From Sinorhizobium chiapasense (lineage in GTDB: Bacteria > Pseudomonadota > Alphaproteobacteria > Rhizobiales > Rhizobiaceae): a DNA stretch of 64,000 nucleotides. Made by a program: the position numbers and the translations under genes. The notes under the pieces are model-generated. The model searched no databases. It was given only the letters and a program-made list of their open reading frames with translations, and was not told the DNA's origin. The stretch covers positions 3,800,001-3,864,000 of the forward strand of contig NZ_CP133148.1 in assembly GCF_036488675.1 (NCBI RefSeq), given 5' to 3'. Within the stretch, counting starts at the first letter, position 1. Each line of letters begins with the position of its first letter. Positions 44,842 to 54,897 of this stretch are shown one piece after another.

Positions 44842-47800
44842 ATGGGCGTGAAATACAATCCGAAACGGGACAGGCATATCGACGCGGCCAAGGCGGCTGC
44901 AAGCAAGATCGGCGCCGAGGCGCTGGCGCCTGAGATCCTCTTCGGCGGGGCAAGCAATGACGACCTCGATCTCTACACCGCCGACATGCTGGCGCTGACC
45001 GCCGCGCATGCGCGCAAGGAACTGGCGCGCTGGGACGGCGGCAAGCCGCAGGTTTCGGTCGAAACCGTACCAGGGGTCGCGCCGGGTGGCACCGATGTCT
45101 CGATCATCGCCGTCACCGAACGCAACATGCCGTTCCTCTATGATTCGGTCATGGGCGAGGTGACGAGCACCCACCGCGACATCCACCTCGCGATCCATCC
45201 CATTCTGGTCATGGAACCCGGCAAAGCCATCAAGCTGTTCGATCCGGAAGAGGAAAGCGACCCGGCCCACCGGGTGAGCCATATCCAGATCCACTTGAAC
45301 AAGCTCGCGCCGCTCGAAGCGCGTTCGCTGAGCAAGCGCATTGCCGAGGTGTTGGAGCAGGTCCATCAGGCCGTCCACGACTGGCCGGCGATGACGGCAT
45401 TGCTTAAGCAGGCGATGCAGGAACTGGAAGACTACAATGCGTCGCGCAAGAAGAGTGATCGTGACGAGGCGCTCGCTTTCCTTCGCTGGCTAAGGGACAA
45501 CAATTTCACCTTCCTCGGTATGCGGGAGTACACCTATTCCGGCAAGGGCGAGAAGGCGAAGGTCGAACGCGGCAAGGGCAGGGGCCTCGGCCTTCTCTCC
45601 AATCCTGACGTCCGCGTGCTGCGCCAGGGGAAGGATGCCGTGCTGACGACGCCGGAAATCCTCGCCTTCCTCGAGGGGCCCGAGTTCCTGATCGTCACCA
45701 AAGCCAATGTGAAATCCGTCGTCCACCGCCGTGCCTATATGGACTACATCGGCGTCAAGCGCTTCGACGCCTCCGGCAACGTGGTCGGTGAATTGCGCAT
45801 CGTCGGCCTCTTCACGTCGACGGCCTACACCCGCCAGGCTTCGGAAATACCGTTGCTCAGGCACAAGATCGAAAAGATCATCGACCATTTCGGCTACGAT
45901 CCCCAGAGCCATTCCGGCAAGATGCTGGCAAACACGCTGGAATCCTATCCGCGCGACGACCTTTTCCAGATCGACGTGGGGCTGCTCGCCGCCTTCTGCG
46001 AGCAGATCAACGAACTCAGCGATCGGCCGCGCATCAGGGTGTTGCCGCGTATCGACCACTTCGACCGCTTCGTCTCGATCCTCGTCTTCGTGCCGCGCGA
46101 GCAATATGACTCCGATGTGCGCGAGAAGATCGGCAACTATCTGAAGACGGCCTATGACGGCCGCGTTTCCGCCTATTACCCGGCCTTCCCCGAAGGCGGG
46201 CTGGCACGGGTCCATTTCATCATTGGCCGCTACGCCGGCAAGACACCGCGGGTTCCGCAGGCCAAGCTCGAGGAGGCAGTTCGCAGCATCGTCACTCGCT
46301 GGACCGATCGCTTCAACCTGCTTGCCCGCAAGGACGGCATCGAGATCGCGGTTGGCGAAGCCTATCAGGCGGCCTTCACGCCGACGGAGGCGTATGACGA
46401 CCTCCACGACATCGCTGCCTGCAAGGCCGACGACCCGATCCGCATCTCGTTCTATCATAAACAGCAGGAAAGGCCGGACACACTGGAACTCAAGATCTTC
46501 CACGCGGAGGATCCGGTTTCGCTCTCGCGTCGCGTACCGCTTCTGGAAAACCTCGGCTTCCGCGTGATCAGCGAGCAGACCTACGACATCGGCGTCACCT
46601 CCCATGCGGAAGAACAACGGCACGTCGTGCTGCACGACATGGAGCTCGTTCACCGGGACGGACATGCGCTCAATCTCGCCAAGACAGGTCCGGCGCTCGA
46701 AGAGGCGTTTCTCGCCGCCTGGAACGGCACGACCGAGGACGACACCTTCAACCGTCTGATCCTGCTTGCGGGCCTCACCGCGCGCGAAGTCACGGTGCTG
46801 CGCGCCTATGCGCGCTATCTGCGCCAGGCGGGCATCACCTATTCGCAGGGCTATATCGCCGACACGCTGAACAAATACCCGGCGATCGCCGCCGACATCT
46901 TCCGGCTGTTTGCGACGCGCATGGATCCGAAGACCGAGGTGAAGGCGCGCACGAAGAAGAGTAACGCCTCGCTTTCGGCGATCGAGGAAGCGCTCTCGGC
47001 AGTGCCGAGCCTCGACGAGGATCAGATCCTGCGCCGCTACGTCAACGTGATCCAGTCGACGCTCCGGACCAACTATTTCCAGAGGGATGCGGACGGCAAG
47101 CCTCGCGCTGTTCTTGCCTTCAAGCTCGACCCGAAACAGCTCGACGGCCTGCCTGAACCTCGGCCTTTCCGCGAAATCTTCGTCTACGGCACCGAGGTCG
47201 AAGGCGTACACCTGCGCTTCGGCAAGGTGGCGCGCGGCGGCCTTCGCTGGTCCGACCGGGCACAGGACTACCGCACCGAGGTGCTTGGCCTCGTCAAGGC
47301 ACAGCAGGTGAAGAATGCCGTTATCGTCCCGGTCGGCGCCAAGGGCGGCTTCTACCCGAAGCAGCTGCCGATCGGCGGAACGCGCGATGAAATTTTCAGG
47401 GCCGGCACGGAGGCCTACAAGACCTATATCCGCACGCTGCTGTCGGTGACCGACAACATCGTCGGCCAGGATGTCGTGCCACCGGCCGATACGCTGAGGC
47501 TCGACGGCGACGACCCCTATTTCGTGGTCGCGGCCGACAAGGGTACCGCCACCTTCTCCGACACCGCCAACGGGCTTGCGCAGGAAGCGGACTTCTGGCT
47601 CGATGACGCTTTTGCCTCCGGCGGCTCGGCGGGTTACGACCATAAGAAGATGGGCATCACCGCCCGCGGCGCCTGGGAAACCGTCAAGCGTCATTTCCGC
47701 GAGATGGACATCGACATCCAGACGACACCCTTCACCGTCGCCGGCGTCGGCGACATGTCCGGCGACGTCTTCGGCAACGGCATGCTGCTTTCGGAGAAGA

Positions 47801-49629
47801 TCCGGCTGATCGCCGCCTTCGACCATCGCGACATCTTCATCGATCCGAATCCGGATACCGACCTTTCCTTCGCCGAACGCAAGCGCATGTTCGCGCTTCC
47901 GCGCTCGAGCTGGCAGGACTACGACCGCAAGGCGCTATCGCAGGGGGGGATGATCATCTCGCGCACGGAGAAGTCCGTGACGCTGACGCCGGAAGCGATA
48001 GCGGCAATCGGCATCGACAAGCAGAAGGCGACCCCCTTCGAGATCATGAATGCCATCCTCAAGAGCCAGGTCGACCTGCTCTGGTTCGGCGGCATCGGCA
48101 CCTATGTGCGCGGCAGCAATGAAACGGACGCCGAGGTCGGCGACCGCGCCAACGACGCGATCCGCGTCGCGGCGGAAGAGGTCGGTGCGCTTGTCATCGG
48201 AGAAGGCGCCAATCTCGGTGTCACCCAGAAGGGCCGCATCGGCTTCTCGCTTGCCGGCGGGCGCTGCAATTCCGACGCGATCGACAATTCGGCTGGCGTC
48301 AATTCCTCCGACGTCGAGGTCAATATCAAGATCGCGCTTGCTTCCGCCATGCGGGACGGTCGTCTGACAAGGCCGAAGCGCAACACGCTTCTGGCGTCGA
48401 TGACCGACGAGGTGGCCCATCTTGTGTTGCGCAACAACTACCAGCAATCGCTGGCGATCTCGCTTACCGAAAAGCAGGGTATCGCGAACCGTACGTCGCT
48501 CGCGCGGCTGATGGCGCGGCTCGAGGCCGACGGCCACCTCAACCGCAAGGTCGAGACCCTGCCGACGGAACTCGCCATGAGCGAGCGTTACCAGGCGGGC
48601 AAGCCGCTGACGCGCCCCGAGATCGGCGTGCTGCTCTCCTATGCGAAGCTGGTGCTGTTCGATGAGCTGATCGGCGGCGATCTGCCGGACGATCCCTATT
48701 TCACCACGACGCTCGAACGCTATTTCCCGGCAAAGATGCGCAAGACCTATGCCGGCGACATCCGCGGCCACCGGCTGCGCCGCGAAATCATCGCGACGGT
48801 CCTCGGCAACGAAACAATCAACCGCGGCGGTCCCGCCTTCGTTTCGACGCTGACGGATGCGACCGGCTTTCTTTCCAGCGACGTCGTCAAGGCTGCCGTG
48901 CTGGCCCTCGACGGCTTCGAGCTGCAGCGGATTTACGGAGAGATCGACGCGCTCGACAACAAAGTCGGTGGCGGCGTTCAGAATGCGCTCTATCAGGAGG
49001 TGGCCCGCATCTTCGCCCTCGTCACCGAGAAGGCTTTGCGCACGGGCGCCGCAAGGGGGCCGGTATCCGATGCGGTTTCGCGTCTGCGTGACGGCTTGCA
49101 GAAGCTGCGCGGCACGATGCGCACCGCGATTTCCGGCGAAGGCGCCGAAGAAGCGCGATTGAAGGCCGCGACCTTCATCGAAAGCGGCGTACCGGCAAAG
49201 CTCGCGGAGGAAATCGCCGAACTGTCGCTGATGACCCTCGTGCCGGAGATCATGCAGATCTCCACCGAAACGAAGGAAACGCTGAGCCGCACCGCGCAGG
49301 GTTATTTCACGGTGACGGAGAACCTCAGGATCAACCGGCTGCTCGCCGCGGCCGATCGCGTTCCTGCCACGGAGCAATTCGAGGCCATGGCGCTTTCGCG
49401 CGCCGTCGCCGATATCGGCGCCGCACGGCGCGATATCACCGTCGCCGCACTCGTCGAGCAGAAGCGCGAACGCAATCCGGTGCTTGCCTGGCAGGACAGC
49501 GATCGCGAACGCGTCTCGCGCGTCGACGACCAGTTGAAGCTGCTCACCGAGAAGGGCGAGACGACACTCGCCAAGATCACGGTCGCGGCCGGCCTGCTCA
49601 ACGACCTTGCACGCGCCAAGGCGAAATGA
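44842..49629 (+). CDS. NAD-dependent glutamate dehydrogenase, large (180 kDa) class
   Basis: A 1595-residue enzyme of the GDH-180 class, oxidising glutamate to 2-oxoglutarate and ammonia with NAD; a catabolic role. The long N-terminal half is the regulatory region with ACT-like parts. The catalytic half starts near residue 720 and shows GKVARGGLRWSDRAQDYRTE, VPVGAKGGFYPK, the NAD-binding FTVAGVGDMSGDVFGNGML and GEGANLGVTQKGRI. Length is normal for the class. ATG 44842 has GGGGAGAG directly upstream; ATG 44827 lies within that box and is unlikely. No break was found over 4.8 kb. Confidence 0.96.
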   Translation: MGVKYNPKRDRHIDAAKAAASKIGAEALAPEILFGGASNDDLDLYTADMLALTAAHARKELARWDGGKPQVSVETVPGVAPGGTDVSIIAVTERNMPFLYDSVMGEVTSTHRDIHLAIHPILVMEPGKAIKLFDPEEESDPAHRVSHIQIHLNKLAPLEARSLSKRIAEVLEQVHQAVHDWPAMTALLKQAMQELEDYNASRKKSDRDEALAFLRWLRDNNFTFLGMREYTYSGKGEKAKVERGKGRGLGLLSNPDVRVLRQGKDAVLTTPEILAFLEGPEFLIVTKANVKSVVHRRAYMDYIGVKRFDASGNVVGELRIVGLFTSTAYTRQASEIPLLRHKIEKIIDHFGYDPQSHSGKMLANTLESYPRDDLFQIDVGLLAAFCEQINELSDRPRIRVLPRIDHFDRFVSILVFVPREQYDSDVREKIGNYLKTAYDGRVSAYYPAFPEGGLARVHFIIGRYAGKTPRVPQAKLEEAVRSIVTRWTDRFNLLARKDGIEIAVGEAYQAAFTPTEAYDDLHDIAACKADDPIRISFYHKQQERPDTLELKIFHAEDPVSLSRRVPLLENLGFRVISEQTYDIGVTSHAEEQRHVVLHDMELVHRDGHALNLAKTGPALEEAFLAAWNGTTEDDTFNRLILLAGLTAREVTVLRAYARYLRQAGITYSQGYIADTLNKYPAIAADIFRLFATRMDPKTEVKARTKKSNASLSAIEEALSAVPSLDEDQILRRYVNVIQSTLRTNYFQRDADGKPRAVLAFKLDPKQLDGLPEPRPFREIFVYGTEVEGVHLRFGKVARGGLRWSDRAQDYRTEVLGLVKAQQVKNAVIVPVGAKGGFYPKQLPIGGTRDEIFRAGTEAYKTYIRTLLSVTDNIVGQDVVPPADTLRLDGDDPYFVVAADKGTATFSDTANGLAQEADFWLDDAFASGGSAGYDHKKMGITARGAWETVKRHFREMDIDIQTTPFTVAGVGDMSGDVFGNGMLLSEKIRLIAAFDHRDIFIDPNPDTDLSFAERKRMFALPRSSWQDYDRKALSQGGMIISRTEKSVTLTPEAIAAIGIDKQKATPFEIMNAILKSQVDLLWFGGIGTYVRGSNETDAEVGDRANDAIRVAAEEVGALVIGEGANLGVTQKGRIGFSLAGGRCNSDAIDNSAGVNSSDVEVNIKIALASAMRDGRLTRPKRNTLLASMTDEVAHLVLRNNYQQSLAISLTEKQGIANRTSLARLMARLEADGHLNRKVETLPTELAMSERYQAGKPLTRPEIGVLLSYAKLVLFDELIGGDLPDDPYFTTTLERYFPAKMRKTYAGDIRGHRLRREIIATVLGNETINRGGPAFVSTLTDATGFLSSDVVKAAVLALDGFELQRIYGEIDALDNKVGGGVQNALYQEVARIFALVTEKALRTGAARGPVSDAVSRLRDGLQKLRGTMRTAISGEGAEEARLKAATFIESGVPAKLAEEIAELSLMTLVPEIMQISTETKETLSRTAQGYFTVTENLRINRLLAAADRVPATEQFEAMALSRAVADIGAARRDITVAALVEQKRERNPVLAWQDSDRERVSRVDDQLKLLTEKGETTLAKITVAAGLLNDLARAKAK

Positions 49630-49630
49630 C

Positions 49631-49664
49631 ACAGTCCGTCCGGGCAATCGGCCCGGAGGACTGA
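49631..49664 (+). terminator. Possible 3' stem-loop after NAD-GDH
   Basis: CAGTCC-GT-CCGGGC opposite GGCCCGG-A-GGACTG directly after the stop codon makes a long imperfect hairpin. There is no T run, so it may be an mRNA-stabilising end or a Rho-dependent stop, not an intrinsic terminator. Confidence 0.45.
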
Positions 49665-49749
49665 TTCCGCTTCGGGTTTAATCGCGATTTCAACGCGTTA
49701 TCGCCCTCGCCGAAACAGCCGGCGGGGGCGATAGATCCAGGAGGGGAAA

Positions 49750-51138
49750 TTGGACGTTACGGCCGTAGCGAGGGAGCAGCCCAGGGCATCACGCCTCGGC
49801 ATCATCGGCTGGATGCTGTTCGACTGGGCCGCGCAGCCTTTCTTCACCGTCATCACCACCTTCATCTTCGCGCCCTATTTCGTTTCCCGACTCACGGCCG
49901 ACCATGTGCAAGGGCAGGCAGTCTGGGGCTATACGCTGACTGTCTCAGGCATCATCATCGCGGTTCTTTCGCCGGTACTCGGCGCGATCGCGGACGCAAC
50001 CGGGCCGCGCAAGCCGTGGATCGGCTTCTTCGCCGTCATCAAGATCGCCTCGCTCGCCATGCTGTGGTTCGCCGCACCGGGCTCACCCATCCTCTATCCC
50101 GCGATTTTCCTCGCTCTGGCGACCGTCGCCGCCGAATTCTCGATCGTCTTCAACGATTCGATGATGACGCGCCTGGTGAGCGAGAAGGAAGTGGGCCGCA
50201 TCTCGAACATTGCCTGGGGGCTCGGCTATCTCGGCGGCATGATCGTCCTGATCGCCGTCGTTGCGCTCATTGCCGGAAACCCTGCGACGGGCAAGACGGC
50301 ACTCGGCCTCGACCCGATCTTCGGCCTCGATCCCGCCAAAGGCGAGGATGCCCGCATCACCGGGCCAATCTCGGCCACCTGGTACCTGATCTTCATCCTG
50401 CCGATGTTCCTGTTCACCCCGGATGCGGAAAAGGCGGCGATGTCCTTGGGCAAGGCCACCGCGACGGGCCTTTCTGAGTTGAGAGGCACGCTCGCGGAAT
50501 TGAAGCAACGGTCGGGGATACTGCGCTTCCTGATCGCCCGGATGATCTTTCAAGACGGCGTCAATGGTCTGTTGGCGCTCGGCGGCACCTTTGCTGCGGG
50601 GATGTTCGCCTGGCAGACGATGGAACTCGGCATCTACGGCATCATCCTCAACGTCGTCGCAATCGTCGGCTGCCTTTGTGCGAGCTGGCTCGATGCGCGG
50701 CTCGGCTCGAAGACGATCGTGGTCGCGAGCCTTGTCTGTCTCACCATCGCCACGCTTGGGATCGTTTCGACCGGCCCCGGTTTCACGCTGTTCGGGCTGA
50801 TCGAGCTTCCGGCGGCGGATTCGGGCGGTCTCTTCGGCACGGCGGCGGAAAAGGCCTACATTCTCTACGGCCTCCTGGTCGGCATCGCCTTCGGACCGGT
50901 TCAGGCCTCGTCTCGCTCCTATCTCGCCCGAAGCGTCGCGATCGAGGAAGCAGGGCGCTATTTCGGCCTCTATGCCCTTTCCGGACGCGCGACCTCGTTT
51001 CTTGCACCCGCTTCTGTCGCTACGATCACGGTGTTGGCCGATTCCGCCCGGATCGGCATGATGGCGCTGGTCGCTTTCCTCGCCGTCGGCCTCGTCATAC
51101 TTATCCGCACGCCCTATCCGGCGCATCGCCCGGCATAA
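49750..51138 (+). CDS. UMF1-family MFS transporter (Atg22-like)
   Basis: A 462-residue membrane protein with about twelve membrane segments. The N-terminal [20 protein letters not shown] and [15 protein letters not shown] are typical of the UMF1/Atg22-like MFS branch; yeast Atg22 exports amino acids from the vacuole. The start is a TTG at 49750 with AGGAGGGG directly upstream, a clear case of a non-ATG start. The substrate is unknown. It follows NAD-GDH by 120 bases in the same direction, so a link to amino-acid metabolism is possible but weak. Confidence 0.87.
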   Translation: MDVTAVAREQPRASRLGIIGWMLFDWAAQPFFTVITTFIFAPYFVSRLTADHVQGQAVWGYTLTVSGIIIAVLSPVLGAIADATGPRKPWIGFFAVIKIASLAMLWFAAPGSPILYPAIFLALATVAAEFSIVFNDSMMTRLVSEKEVGRISNIAWGLGYLGGMIVLIAVVALIAGNPATGKTALGLDPIFGLDPAKGEDARITGPISATWYLIFILPMFLFTPDAEKAAMSLGKATATGLSELRGTLAELKQRSGILRFLIARMIFQDGVNGLLALGGTFAAGMFAWQTMELGIYGIILNVVAIVGCLCASWLDARLGSKTIVVASLVCLTIATLGIVSTGPGFTLFGLIELPAADSGGLFGTAAEKAYILYGLLVGIAFGPVQASSRSYLARSVAIEEAGRYFGLYALSGRATSFLAPASVATITVLADSARIGMMALVAFLAVGLVILIRTPYPAHRPA

Positions 51139-51167
51139 AAAACCGCCGCACGGCAGCGCGGCGGGTT
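51137..51167 (-). terminator. Terminator of purH (also at the end of the UMF1 gene)
   Basis: AACCGCCGC (51141-51149) pairs with GCGGCGGGTT (51158-51167), with one bulge. On the minus strand it ends in a run of six T, so it is a good intrinsic terminator for purH between two convergent genes. Confidence 0.85.
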
Positions 51168-51189
51168 CGCGAACAGGCTGTCGGCAGGC

Positions 51190-52800
51190 TCAGTGGCGGA
51201 AATGGCGCATGCCGGTGAAGACCATGGCAACGTTGTGCTCGTTTGCCGCGGCGATCACCTCCTCGTCACGCATCGAGCCGCCAGGCTGGATCACGGCGGT
51301 GGCGCCGGCGGCGATCGCCGACAAGAGGCCGTCGGCGAAGGGCAGGAACGCCTCTGATGCCACCGCAGAACCGCGCGTCAGCGGTTCGGCGAGGCCGAGC
51401 GCCTTGGCGGCTTCCTCTGCCTTGATGGCGGCGATGCGGGCGGAATCGACACGGCTCATCTGGCCGGCGCCGATACCGGCCGTCTGGCCGTCCTTGGCGT
51501 AGACGATGGCGTTCGACTTGACATGCTTCGCCACCTTGAAGGCGAATTTCATGTCTTCAAGCTCCTGCGCGGTCGGCGCGCGCTTGGTCACGACCTTGAG
51601 TTCGAGGTCCTCGACCATGCCGTTGTCGCGCGTCTGGACGAGCAGGCCGCCGGCGACCGTCTTTGCCGAAAGGCCGGGCACGCGCGGATCCGGAAGGCCT
51701 CCGGTCGCAAGCAGCCGAAGGTTCGGCTTGCGCGCGATGATCGCCTTCGCCTCGTCACTGACCGACGGCGCAATGATGACTTCGGTGAAGAGCTTGACGA
51801 TCTCGTCCGCCGTCTCGGCGTCGAGCTCCTGGTTGAGCGCGATGATACCGCCGAAGGCCGAGGTGGAATCGCAGGCGAGCGCCCGGCGGTAGGCTTCCGC
51901 AAGCGACGGCGCGGTCGCCACGCCGCAAGGGTTGGCGTGCTTGATGATCGCGCAGGCCGGCGCCTTTTCCGGCAGGAACTCGGCCACGAGCTCGAAAGCG
52001 GCGTCGGTGTCGTTGATGTTGTTGTAGGAAAGCTGCTTGCCCTGCAGCAGCGCGGCGGTCGCGACCCCCGGCCGGTTCTCGCCGGTCACGTAGAAACCCG
52101 CCTTCTGATGCGGGTTTTCGCCGTAGCGCATTTCTTCCTTGAGCACGCCGCCGATCACGCGATGGCGCGGCATCGGGGTATCGAGCGCGTCGGCGAACCA
52201 GTTGGAGATCGCGGCATCGTAGGCCGCCGTGCGGGCATAGGCCTTCGCCGCCATTTTCTGGCGGAAGGCATAGTGCGTCGTGCCATCGGCGATCTCTTCG
52301 AGAAGCGGCGCGTAGTCGGCGGGATCGGTGACGATCGTGACATAGGCGTGGTTCTTCGCCGAGGCCCGGATCATCGCCGGGCCGCCGATGTCGATGTTCT
52401 CGACCGTCGTCGGATAATCGCCGCCCTTGGCGCGAACCTCCTCGAACGGATAGAGATTGATGACGGCAAGATCGATGGCGGCAATGCCGTGCTTCTCCAT
52501 CGCCGCCACGTGCTCGGCGTCATCGCGAATGGCGAGCAGGCCGCCATGAACACCGGGGTGAAGCGTCTTGACGCGGCCATCCATGACCTCCGGAAAGCCG
52601 GTCAGCTCTGAAACGTCGCTGACCGGAAGCCCGGCGTCCGACAGTGCCTTGTGCGTGCCACCCGTCGAAACAAGGCGCACGCCTTTTTCATGAAGGGCAC
52701 GTGCGAGCCCGACAATGCCGGTCTTGTCGGAAACCGAGAGGAGGGCGGTGCGGATCCGGACTTTGTCCGGGGCGGGGATTTTCTTGGAGGCGACAGCCAT
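51190..52800 (-). CDS. purH: Bifunctional AICAR transformylase / IMP cyclohydrolase
   Basis: A 536-residue enzyme for the last two steps of purine synthesis. The N-terminal MGS-like IMP cyclohydrolase domain starts [20 protein letters not shown]. The C-terminal formyltransferase domain has the catalytic [10 protein letters not shown] motif near residue 280 and [19 protein letters not shown] at the end. ATG 52800 has AAAGGAG upstream; TTG 52803 is less likely. Length and order are normal. It is followed by its own terminator. Confidence 0.97.
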   Translation of the reverse strand: MAVASKKIPAPDKVRIRTALLSVSDKTGIVGLARALHEKGVRLVSTGGTHKALSDAGLPVSDVSELTGFPEVMDGRVKTLHPGVHGGLLAIRDDAEHVAAMEKHGIAAIDLAVINLYPFEEVRAKGGDYPTTVENIDIGGPAMIRASAKNHAYVTIVTDPADYAPLLEEIADGTTHYAFRQKMAAKAYARTAAYDAAISNWFADALDTPMPRHRVIGGVLKEEMRYGENPHQKAGFYVTGENRPGVATAALLQGKQLSYNNINDTDAAFELVAEFLPEKAPACAIIKHANPCGVATAPSLAEAYRRALACDSTSAFGGIIALNQELDAETADEIVKLFTEVIIAPSVSDEAKAIIARKPNLRLLATGGLPDPRVPGLSAKTVAGGLLVQTRDNGMVEDLELKVVTKRAPTAQELEDMKFAFKVAKHVKSNAIVYAKDGQTAGIGAGQMSRVDSARIAAIKAEEAAKALGLAEPLTRGSAVASEAFLPFADGLLSAIAAGATAVIQPGGSMRDEEVIAAANEHNVAMVFTGMRHFRH

Positions 52801-52943
52801 CAACCATGCTCCTTTGGCGGCGCCGGACGCTTGGGGAGAAAGTGCCGGCGATTGGGATGGCTGCCCGTTAGCATAGCTTGCCCCGTGAAGGAACCTTCAG
52901 CGCCGCCGCGAGCGGAAAATAGGCGACGATCCAGACTTGGGGC

Positions 52944-54629
52944 CTAGCTCTCGCGGGTAAGAGTCCACTGGATTTCCGGCTGTGCAGCGGCAGCGAAGGT
53001 GACGGTTATCTGAGACGAGGCCCGCACGCCCGAAGGATCGGCGAAGAAGATATCTTCCTCGATCGCCAACTCCCCATCCCGGCAGGCGAAGAGCCAGGCC
53101 TCACCATCGGGCGCGGCCAGATAAATCTCGCTGTCGCTCGCCCGCCGCATCGCGATCGCCGGGTGGATGTGAAAGCGGGCCACGGCACTGGCGGCGTTGG
53201 CCGCATCCGGATCGGCACCATCCCCTCGCGAAAGCCGATCGCGCCCACGAAGCAACCGGCCTCCGCTCAAGATGCTGATATCACGTTCATGAAGCAGGCC
53301 GAATGACGCGAGATAGCCGTCGTGACTGGCCCAGAGGGATTCGATCCGGCCCGGCTCGTCCCTTCGCTCGACCAGCACCGCCGAGAGCCCGGACGTCATG
53401 ATCGGCCCCAGGAAACGCGATTGGGAAAAGCGGCACGAGGACGTATCGTTGACCGTCACAGTGGAATGGGCGGCGGTCGCGCGAGCCATCTGGCGAAATC
53501 GTTCGCCGGCAAACTTCGGTGCGCCGGAGTTGATGACGAACCGGTTTCTGCCCGACGACATCTCGAAGGAGAGGCAACCCGCATGGGCACTACGCGAAAG
53601 GTCGATCGAAAGCGGGCGCCCGGTATCCATGATGACGACGGTTTCGCCGAGCGACAGCCGCTCATAGTGGGCATGGGGCAGCGAGTGGAACGGCTCTCCG
53701 GCTGTTTCGTCGTAACGCAGCACCGAGGCGAGTTCGTGCGCCAGAACCGAGGTCGCGCCATTGAAAAGTGCCAGTTCGCCGCCCTGGTGACGGAAGAAAC
53801 GCAAGGCCGGATACATCCGGTCGATGCAGGGAATGAGCCGCGACGGCACATCGTGGCCAAGGTTGACGTAGGTTTGCCGGAGCGGCAGCAGGTCGAGCAG
53901 AAGCTCGAGCCCCGCCCGGGGGCTGCGCGACGAATGCGCGCCGTCCGGCAGGATCTGGCGATCGAGTTCCAGATCGAGATTGCGCGAGGCCTTGCGGATG
54001 GCGGAAACCGAGGCAGGCATCGACACGGATGCCATGGCGAGCGCCATGCGCACGCGCAGGCGCGCCTCGCCGTCGCAGACCGTGTCCGCAATGTGCCGAA
54101 GGTAGCGTACCTGGAAAGCCAGGCTTTTCAGGAAGCGTCGGTAGAACCCGTGTTCGGCGTTTCGCAGCACCACGGGCGAATGCGACAGCCAGGCGATGAT
54201 GCGCTGGGCAATCACGTCAGCTTCCCAGGCAATGCCCCCGATGCTGCGGCCATGGCTGCCGATCCAGTCGTCGACGATCTGCCGGAGCCTGACATAGCCG
54301 GCATCCTCGCGGATCGCGCGCAGATGCCGCAGCCAACCGAAGGAATGGAGCCGCGCCGCAAATTCATGCGACGGCAAATCGATCTCGAAAGGGGATTCGC
54401 CTTCGGTATCGAGCACGCGGCCGGCAAGCGGAAAGCGCCCCTCAAGAATCTCTTCAGCAACAAAGGGATCGATCGCCCTCAGATCGGTCGGCGCCACGAT
54501 CAGCCGGTCCGGAGTTGATCCGGCAAAGCGCATCGCCGTCAGGCGACCGAGCGAGATGCGGCGCGAAAATCGACGCCAGCCTTCCCGCAGATACAGGTAA
54601 AGAAGCCTTTGCTTACCGGAAAACACCAT
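52944..54629 (-). CDS. Heparinase II/III family protein
   Basis: A 561-residue protein. The N-terminal half is an alpha/alpha toroid-like region (IGGIAWEADVIAQRIIAWLS), and the C-terminal half is a beta-sandwich of the heparinase II/III type (HAGCLSFEMSSGRNRFVINSG, then a TAAHSTVTVND motif with the usual His). Members are polysaccharide lyases acting on uronate-containing polymers. No signal peptide is visible, so either it acts inside the cell, perhaps in polysaccharide turnover, or the start is wrong. It lies between purH and rsmB without an obvious polysaccharide cluster. The substrate is unknown. Confidence 0.85.
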   Translation of the reverse strand: MVFSGKQRLLYLYLREGWRRFSRRISLGRLTAMRFAGSTPDRLIVAPTDLRAIDPFVAEEILEGRFPLAGRVLDTEGESPFEIDLPSHEFAARLHSFGWLRHLRAIREDAGYVRLRQIVDDWIGSHGRSIGGIAWEADVIAQRIIAWLSHSPVVLRNAEHGFYRRFLKSLAFQVRYLRHIADTVCDGEARLRVRMALAMASVSMPASVSAIRKASRNLDLELDRQILPDGAHSSRSPRAGLELLLDLLPLRQTYVNLGHDVPSRLIPCIDRMYPALRFFRHQGGELALFNGATSVLAHELASVLRYDETAGEPFHSLPHAHYERLSLGETVVIMDTGRPLSIDLSRSAHAGCLSFEMSSGRNRFVINSGAPKFAGERFRQMARATAAHSTVTVNDTSSCRFSQSRFLGPIMTSGLSAVLVERRDEPGRIESLWASHDGYLASFGLLHERDISILSGGRLLRGRDRLSRGDGADPDAANAASAVARFHIHPAIAMRRASDSEIYLAAPDGEAWLFACRDGELAIEEDIFFADPSGVRASSQITVTFAAAAQPEIQWTLTRES

Positions 54630-54897
54630 CAGCGCCCGTCGGTTTCCTTATTCCTGCAACGGACCCTTTTCGAAGCGCCGGAGGCCACTGCAGCGACCTT
54701 CGGCGTCTGGAAAAACGCACGGCGCTGGAGCGCATGCCCGGCTTGCGCCAGAATCCCTTTCCGGCAGATGGTGCAGGAAAGATCATTAAACTTTTATCAA
54801 TCCTATCGCCATTGATAGGCCGACGGCCCCGATAGCGTCAATTGTCGCTGCAAAACAGCCTGTTGACGGCGGCGATTGCACCAACAACGGCCGCTCT

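Noticed and set aside
45490..49647. Minus-strand frames of 778 and 570 codons opposite NAD-GDH
   Set aside because: They are antisense to an unbroken 1595-residue GDH with all motifs. High GC makes long antisense frames common.
49631..49664. Intrinsic terminator after NAD-GDH
   Set aside because: The stem is strong but there is no T run; kept only as a possible 3' stem-loop.
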